Part shown: one piece after another, positions 55,682-64,000 of the stretch
Numbering within the stretch: position 1 is the first letter of the stretch
How the letters are laid out: the number at the start of each line of letters is the position of its first letter
From: Liopterus haemorrhoidalis
Taxonomy: Eukaryota; Arthropoda; Insecta; Coleoptera; Dytiscidae
DNA length: 64,000 nt
Reading direction: 5' to 3'
Assembly: GCA_963971575.1 (NCBI GenBank)
Contig: OZ020616.1
Span: 19,752,713 to 19,816,712, forward strand
Notes under the pieces: model-generated
Told to the model about the DNA's origin: nothing
Seen by the model: the letters and a program-made list of their open reading frames with translations, nothing else
The model's database searches: none
Position numbers and translations under genes: made by a program

Positions 55682-56239
55682 ATGGCGTGTTCGCTTGAAG
55701 TTTCCACATTAGTTGAACAACGTTCAGTGATACGGTTTTTGCTTTCTGCCGGTGAAAAAACGGCTAAAATCTTCTCTCGAATGATTTTACAGTAATGTGA
55801 AAGTTTTATAAATCGCCTAAATTTTTATAAGTGGGTAGAACAGTTCAAACATGGTCGAACCTCAGTGACTGACGAGCAACGTCCTGGCCGGCCAGTTGAA
55901 ATGTCAACTCCTTCGCTTGAAACCCGCATTGACGACATTATTCGTGAAAACCGAGGTATTACTGTTGAAGATATAGCAAAAAAAAAAAATGCAGTAAGTG
56001 TTGGCACAGTTCATCACGTTATCATTGACAAGCTCAAGTACAAAGAATTGTGGGAAACTAGCTCAAACAACAAGACAAAGATATCTTTGCAGCAGGTATA
56101 AAAAAATTAGTTCATAGTTGGGACAAGTGTATTAATATTCGTGGGGATTATGTTGAGAAGTAGTAAAAGTATCATTTTGTAAAAATATACAGTTTTTTAA
56201 CTACATCAATTTGTCTCTTTAATTATTGAATGTCCCTCG
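55682..56239 (+). pseudogene. Internally deleted mariner of a different lineage
   Basis: From ATG at 55682: STLVEQRSVIRFLLSAGEKT, stop, then FYKWVEQFKHGRTSVTDEQR, PGRP, TRIDDIIRENRGITVEDIAK and VGTVHHVIIDKLKY, i.e. both N-terminal HTH domains. A deletion then joins KKLVHSWDKCINIRGDYVEK, the C-terminus, stopping at 56161. The catalytic core is absent. The 3' terminal repeat ends CCCTCG at 56239 before TA. It starts within 15 bp of the oppositely oriented remnant. Confidence 0.85.
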
Positions 56240-56357
56240 TATGTAGTCCATAGTCAAAGTTACGAAAATCGAATTACAAAAACCGGTATAAAATTCGAAG
56301 GGAATAACGAAACAAATTTAACGGCAGTCCAACTTACAAATGTTTACTTACTAAGTA

Positions 56358-57089
56358 CAGTAATACCCCGACTTACGCTACCCCGTCTTACGCGAACTCA
56401 GAGTTACGCGGTTTTTGATTTTTTCGTTTGACAACACTGCCACCTTGCTGCCTCTTGCTGTGATACGTATTGGACGCGTTTCGCGCGAACTCTATGTGCA
56501 CGATTACGATTCTACGATCGACGAAAGTTAAGATTGTTTTGTTATACGTTATCTAAACCCTTAAAAAAATATGTCGTCCAAACGAAGTAAATCTTATTCT
56601 CCTGCACCTAGTAAGAAAAGGAAAACGATATCTTTGGAAGGTAAACTCAACATTACCAAGGATTTTGATAGCAGAATGACAGAAGGTGAGAGCTTAATTG
56701 AAAAGGACTTAAAAATTTTAGAAACATAGACTCCAACGAAGCACGCGTTATAGCTACAAACGCAAGGAATGACAAAATTATTAACTTTCTACGAAGAAAT
56801 TCGGCGTGAAAAAAAGGAGGTATTGTATTGTTAGATTTTATGAAGCCATCGACATCGAAATAACTTTTTTACGTAACACATTTATTTTTTTAATATATTG
56901 TATTAATATGTATAAAGAATTGCAAATTCACTAAATATTTTTCTTCTAAACTAATACTTTTGTTAGTCATTGGTCCCAATTAAACAAAATTTATATGTAT
57001 TTATATGCAAAGTTGTACCCCGACTTACGCGAATTCGACTTAAGCGATTTTCGTCGGACCACCTTTCGCGTAACTTCGGGGTATAACTG
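56358..57089 (+). mobile_element. pogo/Tigger deletion derivative
   Basis: Ends CAGTAATACCCCGACTTACGC and complement of CAGTTATACCCCGAAGTTACG; TA at 56356-56357 and 57090-57091. Tigger-type elements are usually over 2 kb; this one keeps only the gene ends. Confidence 0.9.
56571..56873 (+). pseudogene. Tigger transposase, N-terminus joined to C-terminus
   Basis: From ATG at 56571: MSSKRSKSYSPAPSKKRKTI, SLEGKLNITKDFD (start of the CENP-B N-terminal HTH), joined directly to TEGESLIEKDLKILET, a stop, TPTKHA, then in another frame KLLTFYEEIRREKKEV and LDFMKPSTSK before the stop at 56871. The last blocks match the C-terminal ends of Tigger proteins. The DDE catalytic domain is deleted. Confidence 0.82.
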
Positions 57090-57177
57090 TACTGCAAAAA
57101 AGCGCTCACTCCGCGTATTTTATATCAAACCTTGTACTTTAAGTCATAAAGGTAATAAGTGTTATACAAGAAATTAG

Positions 57178-57310
57178 AGGCAGATTATTACAGTGAATAG
57201 GTCACGTGATGTTGATGAAAGAGAGCAGAATAACTGACAAATAATGAAGAGATCAATTAACAGATTTAGCAAGTACCGGTATACAAGATACATGGAAAGA
57301 CTTCTATATT
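57178..57310 (+). pseudogene. RTE-type LINE 3' scrap
   Basis: GHVMLMKESRITDK and, in another frame, STGIQDTWKDF resemble the C-terminal region of RTE polyproteins (GHVxRMxExRIxK...). Too short and frame-broken for a subfamily. Confidence 0.45.
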
Positions 57311-57695
57311 TAGTTTTATTTACAACTGTTGTAACTTTAAAACTATATATATGTTAGGTGCGTTGCTGAAAACAAATTCATTTTAGTTGTAGCTAAATCG
57401 AGTTTTAATTGACAGGAAAAAATTTATAATTGATGGGTTTTAGTGGAAACAGTGGTAAACAATAGAAGCTTATATTATTTAATCCTAATAATTTTAAAAA
57501 ATATAATAAATGCCTCCTTCTTAATCTCTTTTCATCAGTTATTTGTTTGTTTATAATTAATTTGATTTTAATCCGATTTTCATTTACGATTTTCTATTAA
57601 ATTAAAGTATAACCTTATTTTTCATTAGGTTTGACAGATACTAAATCTTAATATAATAATTAAAACGCCGAATTGCATGTTTTAGTTAACAAGCA
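57311..57695. other. Unassigned AT-rich sequence
   Basis: Nothing recognised. Confidence 0.3.
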
Positions 57696-57994
57696 AGCCT
57701 GTGGCCGCAAAACGTTTGTTCCTGCTATTTGACAGCTAGCAAGGGTATGACCGTGAGTTCAACTCCTGCCTGTGGCAAATTATTTGATTAAATAATATTT
57801 ATACAAATTACAGATTCTGCTAAGCCGTTCGCACCCGGCTATAAATTGTAAGTGTCTCTCTATGTACACTAAAAAATTTACGTAATACTGACCATATTAC
57901 TCCAGAATGTACATAGTTTGAGAATATGGTATTGAAACCTGGAAACAGAAGGCCTAGGCTCACCTCGGACTGTCGCGCCAATGATGATGAGCTT
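57696..57994 (+). repeat. tRNA-related SINE (family 4), longer copy
   Basis: GCCTGTGGCCGCAAAACG...CGTGAGTTCAACTCCTGCC forms a tRNA-like head with a B box. The body runs through TATAAATTGTAAGTGTCTCT and ATTGAAACCTGGAAACAG to CGCGCCAATGATGATGAG. Compare 13650. Confidence 0.7.
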
Positions 57995-58698
57995 ACAACG
58001 AGTTTTAAGTATTATATCGCGATATTGCAACGCATTTTTTTTTGTAGTTTACATTATTTTATAATTAGTTGTAAGACTTTATTCAACCGGGCATAAATGA
58101 ATCAAATTTTCTTCGGCGACTCAATTAAGTATAATTTGCTATTAAGACAGTGGCGCCTCTTTAAGCATTACATTGCGATTAAAAGTTAAAATTGTGGTCC
58201 AATACCTTCCAAATATAAAATTATCCATACCTAATCACCAAATGCTAATACTGTGTGGGTTAGAGATCAAATTTATACAGCGCTTTGTAGAAACCGACAG
58301 AACTACGATTTAATCACAAATTTATTCATAATCTAATCTCTGGATGTTATGGTGGCGCTTGTAGTCACATTGTCCGGGAAAGCAAAGCATACTCCAACGG
58401 TTATGAAGTAATTTACGATGTAATCTCTAACATAGTGCTTCAGTGTTCAATCACAAGTGTTATCGAATGTCTCAGATAACTATTACCTCATCAATGTGCG
58501 TAATACGTGATTTAGTTGTTAAGAATTAATGATATATTTTATAATAATGTTGTAATAAGTATCTCCATCGTATTTTTCTTCTATTCCATCTCCTTGCAAA
58601 GGTTGACAATCATTTTGACTTCTGATATAGCAACTTGGAATAGATATCTATACAAGGTGTTTATTTTACTGTGTCCTCTATTGATATGCCGAGAACTA
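57995..58698. other. Unassigned sequence
   Basis: No recognised motif; the open frame 58516-58797 runs into the mariner terminal repeat. Confidence 0.3.
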
Positions 58699-59968
58699 CG
58701 AGGGCTACCTTTTAAGTTTTTACAAAAACTAAGAAAGATACATTTTTGGAACAAGCTGTTTTATTGCTTTTCAAAATATCACCTTCAAGATTTATAAACT
58801 TTTGCATGCGTTCAAACCAATTCTCGAAATATTTTGTCCACTCTGAAGTTGGTATCTCAAAAACATGGTTTTCGAAGGTTTCAACAGCTTCTTGAGGTGA
58901 TGAAAATCGCTGTCCACGTATTTTTGGTTTGACAGTGGGCAACAAAAAAAAGTCGTTAGGGGATAAACCAGATGAATACGGGCAATGAGACTTTCGATGT
59001 TTTTCTCCTTCAAATAATCACTTGTTTGACATGCTGTGTGGGAGCTTGCTTTGTCATGATGAAGAATGATGCGACGTTTTTGGTTGTTTTTCCTGATTTT
59101 GTCGATGACTTCTGGTAAACAAATTGTTGTATACTATTCAGGTTTGACTGTTCTCCGATCCTCTAAAGGAATGGTTGCGACATGTCCAGTAGAACAGAAG
59201 AAACAAGCGATCATTTTCTTGGAAGTGCTTCGTGAACGAACTTTTGTGGGTTTCGCTTCATCTCGTTTCGGTTCAAACAGTGGATTGTTGCTTAGTTCCC
59301 GGTTCATAAGAATAAAGCCAAGTTTCTCTACCTGTAACGATGATGTATACGGATTTTGCAGTGCCTAGGTTGAATTTTTTTAGAATTCCCTTACACCAAT
59401 CAACACGAGCCTTTTTTTGAGCTTTGGTCAAATTCTGCGGAATCCATCGCGAACAGATCTTTTTCACAGCTAAATGTTTATGCAAAATCGAATGTATTGC
59501 AGTCTGCGATAAGCGAAAGGATGCCTCTATCACAGGATAAGTTACAGGCCGCTATTTTCAATCATTTTGCGCACAGCATCGATGGTTTTTTGAATCACAA
59601 CCGATTTTGGACGACCTTCAGAAGATTCATCACTGACGGACGCATGACCACGACGAAATTCTGCAAACCAATTGTAAACAGTCTTTTCTGATGATGCTTC
59701 ATTACCAGAAATTGAACGAAGCGAATCTATGCATTGTTGTTGAGTTAGGCCTTTAATAAAATCGTAAAAAATCGAAAACCTTCACGAGTAATATCCATTT
59801 TTTCACAAACTTGTTTTTTTAACGCTTACTGTCAACAAACCACTCGGTCAATTTATAAGTTGCCAATGATTTCACAATAACAAATGTCAAATTTTACGAA
59901 TATCGTAATGACACATTTCAATATTGCCATTTAGTGGTCGTTTGTAAAAACATAAAAGGGAACCATCG
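58699..59968 (-). mobile_element. Full-length mariner, 1270 bp
   Basis: The plus-strand left end CGAGGGCTACCTTTTAAGTT is inverted at the right as AACATAAAAGGGAACCATCG. TA precedes the left end; CA (a decayed TA) follows the right. Length is typical for an intact mariner. Confidence 0.92.
58712..59798 (-). pseudogene. Mariner transposase, dead (mauritiana/mellifera-like type)
   Basis: Start ATG at 59798 (MDITREGF), then after a frame change FYDFIKGLTQQQCIDSLRSI, KTVYNWFAEFRRG, GRPKSVV, IENSGL (first HTH), ASFRLSQTAIHSILHKHLAV (second HTH), CSRWIPQNLTKAQKKARVDW. The first catalytic motif TGDE(T/S)W reads TGRETW, so the Asp is lost. The second, HHDKASSH, is intact. The third, YSPDLAPND, reads YSSGLSPND, again without Asp. 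C-terminus SPQEAVETFENHVFE and NWFERMQKFI. Stops and frame changes at about 59785, 59545 and 58990 also break it. Family mechanism: a DD34D transposase cutting at terminal repeats. Confidence 0.92.
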
Positions 59969-59977
59969 CAGATTTTA

Positions 59978-60403
59978 AAATTCCTTGCCCTTCATTTAGA
60001 AGTAAATGACAAAATTCTAATCCGTGATCACCAGGCTGCAGATGTTGTACTTTTTGATATTTGAATGCGTAATACTTATTGTTATTTAAAACGTGGTGCA
60101 CTAGGCTATTTAAACCGCATTAGGCAGCAGCCATTGTTATGGAAGCGTTCGGATTGACTTCAAAATACACCAAAACATCTACTTCAGTTTTGTTCATTGG
60201 ATTTTGCACAGGATTACAATTACATTTAAAGCCCCAGTATTAGCGCGGAGTTTTAATTCCAGTCTTCAAAAATACCTCGGACCAGGAACTTCTCTAGTAG
60301 GGTACCGTTCTCTGTACATATTTACCACAGCAAGAGTATTCTTGTGACACAAAATGTACACTTCGAACATATAAATTATTTCGTCATAAGTAAAATTATT
60401 CAT
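59978..60403 (-). pseudogene. DUF4817-type transposon-associated HTH protein remnant
   Basis: From ATG at 60403: MNNFTYDEIIYMFEVYILCH, KNTLAVVNMYRERYPTREVP, GPRYF, stop, RLELKLRANTGAL; then in the next frame NKTEVDVLVYFEVNPNASIT and GLNSLVHHVLNNNKYYAFKY, QKVQHLQPGDHGLEFCHLLL. The first block has the DUF4817 pattern (YxxxEhxxMhxxYxxCxxNxxxAxxxYxxRYPxRxxP), common at the N-terminus of insect transposon-linked proteins; the second is a winged-helix-like segment ahead of a DDE domain. Broken by an in-frame stop and frame changes; the catalytic part is absent. Confidence 0.7.
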
Positions 60404-61184
60404 TTTCTTTTCAAAATACTAACACAACAAACAGTATTGACAAATTACAACAACTAATGAAATAAAACAAGAATGGTCAACTGTTATCATTCATAGCACT
60501 CTTGTTTCAACGAGATTTCAATCAAATTCAAATAAATTCAATTTGCGTTTTTCTTTTTTTCGTGATGAAATGCTATGACTTGTTTATATCGTTGAAATTA
60601 GAATAAAAATACTCTATTGAATAAGCAAAAAAATGTGTATTCCTATTTAAAATAAGAAAGTTGCACAATGTACTTTGAGAACCACTGATCGAAATAAAAA
60701 ATTGCTTCACTCATTGTTGTCTAATTTAAGCAACCTTGTAGCTCTTATAGTTCTCGAGGTAGCAATGGTGAGCAATTTAAAATGTGTTGTAACTCCGCCT
60801 TTAGAAAAACAAAAGAATAAGCGTCGTCAACAAATAAAAAAGTCAGTAAATAATATTGAAAATTTGTAACACGGTTTTTTGACAGTTAATAATTAGTGTG
60901 GATTTTTATTAGAAATATTGAAAATGTAATACAGTTTTTTGATAGTAAATAATTAGTTGTGGTTCTTTGTGTGTTTTAATCCCTGAAACGGATACCTGTT
61001 TAAAGTTTTGAATTTTAATTTTGTGTGTCTCGTTGAGCCGGTGACGGGTAGTTGTCGTGTCTCAACAAAATGAATATAAATTAAATGAATTTAAATGTAT
61101 AACACAAAAAAAACCTTAAGAAGCTAAACTGCTGGCGAAACACGTTTAAAAGTAATTTTAAAAAATTATTAGCTAACATTTACT
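60404..61184. other. Unassigned AT-rich sequence
   Basis: A short open frame 60675-60869 is Lys/Asn rich without motif. ATAATTAGTGTGG/ATAATTAGTTGTGG blocks at about 60890 and 60950 are a local duplication. Confidence 0.3.
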
Positions 61185-61192
61185 ATCTACTT

Positions 61193-61355
61193 CAGTGGCG
61201 CACCCAGGAATTGGGGGGGGGAAGACAATTTTTTTTAAATTCTTCTCATTTTAAAAAAAGTGATGCTCTAAAAAAAATGATCTCACTTCTGAAATACAAG
61301 TGAAACATTTGATATTTCCCTCTTTCTGCCCCCCCCCCTCCTGGGTGCGCCACTG
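61193..61355. mobile_element. Small hAT element CAGTGGCGCACCCAGGA, TSD atcta(c/t)tt
   Basis: A 163-bp element with long inverted ends (CAGTGGCGCACCCAGGA and TCCTGGGTGCGCCACTG), G9/C10 runs next to them, and one minisatellite-like unit in the middle. Flanks atctactt (61185-61192) and atctattt (61356-61363). Confidence 0.92.
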
Positions 61356-61787
61356 ATCTATTTTAGGTTATGTAAACATTACGTCAAACATCCATGATCG
61401 CGAGCGTCAAAATTATCTCGAAGGCATCCAACTAAATTCGCCGAACTCCTTTGTGTTTGAGACAAAAACCGACACAGAGCGGATCATGTCGAGCGCTTGG
61501 CGAATTGCTCAGCTTGCGCATGAGATCCCGTCCAAACTATATAGACAAAAATGTTACGCGGCGTGTTACATTACGCGGTACTTTACAGGATCGTCTAGCT
61601 AATCTGAACCCAGCTTTACGCTATTTTCACGAATATTTGTAACATGTTTATAATAATAATAATTGCCCGTTAAAGACCCTTTCGGGCATGGGTCTCCTTA
61701 TTATTTACAGTTAGTCTATTTAGGTCTTTTTAATGATATATTGAATTTAATGAATTATTGTTATCCCTCGTTACTTCACTTCGCACT
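61356..61787. other. Unassigned sequence
   Basis: A somewhat GC-richer block 61380-61640 with an unrecognised open frame. Confidence 0.3.
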
Positions 61788-61988
61788 TCACACTTTCGAT
61801 ATCCAGAATCCCACTCCATACTGCCTTTTTCTCCATTCTCCTTTGTAGAATAAAATGGGACCGTCTTTCCTTGTTACAATGTTTTCTCCAAGTCTTCGAA
61901 CTTCTGACAGTCCTACAACATCCCATTTTATCTTTTTTAATAGTTTTCGAACTCTACGGCTCGAGATTCTGAGAGTACGGAAAGTGTG
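61788..61988 (-). pseudogene. RTE-type LINE endonuclease fragment
   Basis: Minus strand: FRTLRISSR, then LLKKIKWDVVGLSEVRRLGE, then FYKGEWRKRQYGVGFWISKV and a stop. This is the N-terminal part of the apurinic-like endonuclease domain of RTE LINEs (pattern ATxNVRTL...IKWDIIGLSEVRR...YYxGExxGxxGVGFLV), including the catalytic Glu region SEVRR. Only about 65 codons remain. Confidence 0.8.
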
Positions 61989-62684
61989 TTCAAAGAACAA
62001 ATATATAATTATTTAAATTTCTTTCTTAAAAAGGGTTGGTCTTCATCTCCCCTGTTTCTCAGTGATTTCTGCAAGCTGTTTCTATTAAACATCTGATATT
62101 CGCTTGTAGCCTTATTGTTACAAGGTAATGTATTGAATAGTTGATAGTTTTACTTGGTGAAACTCGAATATAGGAAACGGTTATTAAATGATGCACTTGG
62201 TAAAGTTTCACAAACTGTTTTATTTAACATGCTGAATGCAGTTTCGGTAATATTTACCATTTTCAAAGCTACAATTGTAGCTTTGAAAATGGTAAATATA
62301 GTTACAAGGTAAATTTCCTTTAACCGTATTTCTAGCAAAAGTTGTCATAGATCCACCGATTTTTGTTAGTTGCTACTTATCGTAGGCAGCTTTTTGAAGA
62401 GCTTTATGTGCTTTTTCTAAATTTCCGAATGTTTTGTGCACAACTGTGTCCTTATTTTTATCGTTCGGTACCGAGTTAACTCTCTGTCTTATGAAGTTGT
62501 CCATCATTTTGTTCTTTATTTGTTTTTCTTGTCTGCCTTTTTTCAATATTTTCATATCCGATCTTCTGAATGGTGGCTCTTTTTATTTCTTCTTCTTCGA
62601 ATAAATTTCTCTTCTTTGATTGGCCCGATGTACTCGGTTTTCCTTAAATTTTCCTGAGAAATTCATCACTCATTTTCTTTTCAT
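61989..62684. other. Unassigned sequence with a 50-bp palindrome and an unrecognised open frame
   Basis: 62250-62299 is a perfect palindrome. On the minus strand 62373-62555 encodes a Lys-rich, probably helical peptide (FGNLEKAHKALQKAAYDK at its end) that continues upstream in frame to about 62650 as Lys/Arg-rich sequence; no family recognised. Confidence 0.4.
62250..62299. repeat. Perfect 50-bp palindrome
   Basis: Left arm ATATTTACCATTTTCAAAGC-TACAA; the right arm is the exact complement; no spacer. Centre between 62274 and 62275. Confidence 0.95.
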
Positions 62685-64000
62685 TAAGCCTTCCCCTTAC
62701 CTTAATTTATAAAAAATCGTTGAGCGAATCATATTTTCCTAAATTGTGGAAAAGGGCATTAGTTGTTCCGATTTTCAAGACGGGTAATAGAAACTTGGTT
62801 GAAAACTACCGTCCAATTTCTAAACTTTGTATTTTTGAAAAAATTTTTGAACGATTTATTTATAAATCATTATTTTATTTTGTTAAAACTATAATTAATA
62901 TTGAACAACATGGATTCTTCGCGGGCCGTTCAGTAGATACCAATCTCACAGTCTACACAGATTATATATTAAAATCAATGGATAAAAGAATTCAGGTTGA
63001 TGCCATTTACACTGATTTTAGCAAAGCATTTGATACTGTTGACCATAACTTACTTTTAGGAAAGCTAGCTTCAATTGGTGTAAGTGGTAATCTACTTGAA
63101 TGGTTTCGCTCGTATTTGCACGATAGAGAACAAAGTGTTACATTGAACGGGTTTCAGTCAAATTTTGTAAAAATTTCTTCCGGTGTACCCCAGGGAGCTC
63201 ATTTAGCCCCCTTACTTTTTAATATCTTCATTAACGACGTGTCAGTATGTTTCCAGAATACAAAATTTTTAATGTATGCTGATGATCTCAAATTATATAA
63301 GAAGGTGACATCTCTAAACGACTGCCAGGCAATACAAGAAGACATTGATCGATTTAATAATTATTGTAACCTCAACAGACTTAAATTAAATATTAAAAAA
63401 TGTAAAAAAATAACTTTCACACGTAACCGACATATTATTAATTTCTCGTATAAAATCAAAGACAACAATTTAGAACATGTTGAGCAAATTAAAGATCTAG
63501 GCGTTATATTAGATTCCAAATTACTTTATGATATACACATAAACTCTATAATTAAAAAGGCATATAAAATGCTAGGCTTTATATTAAGAATCAGCAAACC
63601 ATTTAAGTGTGAAAAAACATTATTAACGTTATATTATACATCTGTAAGAAGTCACCTAGAATATGCCACTGTCTGTTGGTCACCCCAATATATGGTCTAT
63701 ATAAAGCGGCTTGAAAATATACAAATAAAATTTACAAAACACTTCTACTACCGATTTCCAAGCAACCATTTAAATTTAATAACTTTAGAAAAAAGAAGAA
63801 TATTTTTGGATGTCGCTCTCTTATTCAAAATAATAAATAATATTGTTGATTGCCCACCACTACTAGATCAGTTACGCTTACACATCCCTAATTACATCAC
63901 GAGAAATAATGACCTTTTTTACTTATCATTTAACAGAACAAACTCGGCTTTTAACTCACCGCTGAACAGAATCTGCTTAAACTTTAATAACATCTCAACA
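62648..64000 (+). CDS. Jockey-type LINE reverse transcriptase, running off the right edge
   Basis: One frame is open for 451 codons from after a stop at 62645 to the last base. Recognisable LINE sequence begins about 62684 with LPLTLIYKKSLSES and FPKLWKRALVVPIFKTG, the linker and motif 0. It continues ENYRPISKLCIFEKIFE, HGFFAGRSVDTNL, YTDFSKAFD (motif A, 63008-63034), SGVPQGAHLAPLLFNIFIND (motif B), YADD (catalytic, 63275-63286), LKLNIKKCKKITFTR and LGVILDSKL. The enzyme copies element RNA at a nicked target. The 5' endonuclease domain is absent, so this copy is probably 5'-truncated near 62684; the 3' end lies outside the window. No stop or frameshift in the visible part suggests recent insertion. 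Jockey versus CR1 clade is not settled. Confidence 0.9.
   Translation, partial: MFLRNSSLIFFSLSLPLTLIYKKSLSESYFPKLWKRALVVPIFKTGNRNLVENYRPISKLCIFEKIFERFIYKSLFYFVKTIINIEQHGFFAGRSVDTNLTVYTDYILKSMDKRIQVDAIYTDFSKAFDTVDHNLLLGKLASIGVSGNLLEWFRSYLHDREQSVTLNGFQSNFVKISSGVPQGAHLAPLLFNIFINDVSVCFQNTKFLMYADDLKLYKKVTSLNDCQAIQEDIDRFNNYCNLNRLKLNIKKCKKITFTRNRHIINFSYKIKDNNLEHVEQIKDLGVILDSKLLYDIHINSIIKKAYKMLGFILRISKPFKCEKTLLTLYYTSVRSHLEYATVCWSPQYMVYIKRLENIQIKFTKHFYYRFPSNHLNLITLEKRRIFLDVALLFKIINNIVDCPPLLDQLRLHIPNYITRNNDLFYLSFNRTNSAFNSPLNRICLNFNNIST

Noticed and set aside
59066..59691. Plus-strand open frames inside the mariner
   Set aside because: They run antisense to recognisable transposase motifs on the minus strand.

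Overview
The window looks like AT-rich, repeat-laden nuclear DNA from an insect or close arthropod relative. I recognise one host coding segment: a 482-bp exon on the minus strand (49500-49981). It encodes the second half of the serum response factor (SRF; blistered in flies) MADS domain plus a His/Gln/Pro-rich tail. It has a clean acceptor and a plausible donor. No other SRF exon was found, so most of the 64 kb is best read as SRF intron or flanking DNA. An insect is inferred from the SRF tail, the very high density of mariner, hAT and pogo remnants, and the short introns-and-repeats texture; the order cannot be fixed (a hemipteran would fit).

Almost everything else is mobile DNA. Cut-and-paste elements dominate. 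(1) Thirteen or more small non-autonomous hAT-like elements, most bracketed by 8-bp target duplications, at 1184, 22135, 22386, 23872, 24827, 31283, 34526, 35113, 43659, 47767, 52286, 55066 and 61193. (2) Mariner remnants of several lineages at 10819, 11943 (a 0.56-kb near-perfect hairpin), 20574, 26900, 55478-56239 (two lineages joined tail to tail) and 58699 (full length, dead). (3) A pogo/Tigger deletion derivative at 56358 and a second pogo-like element at 10208. (4) TA-target MITE families, the commonest being the AGGCTATTCC family with eleven copies. (5) TTAA-like MITEs at 26005 and 44373.

Retroelements are fewer. A jockey-type LINE reverse transcriptase is open from about 62690 to the right edge. 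RTE-type LINE scraps lie at 16771, 25696, 41335, 57178 and 61788. At least four tRNA-related SINE families are present (40783; 17308 and 37990; 9590, 14715 and 35031; 13650 and 57696).

Layout: 1-9 kb, hAT, GACA-repeat family and MITEs; 9-19 kb, SINEs, two mariners, a LINE scrap and a GC-rich island near 18 kb; 19-29 kb, an inverted repeat pair, deeply nested hATs and a mariner; 29-49 kb, hATs, SINEs and a hAT transposase remnant at 38.6 kb; 49.5 kb, the SRF exon; 50-64 kb, MITEs, hATs, mariner, Tigger, a DUF4817-type remnant and the LINE. Several insertions can be proved from within the window because an uninterrupted paralogue of the host repeat is also present (28713 vs 3390; 22552 vs 27491; 50493 vs 16362; 52286 vs other copies). 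I found no CRISPR array, operon, rRNA gene or convincing functional tRNA.
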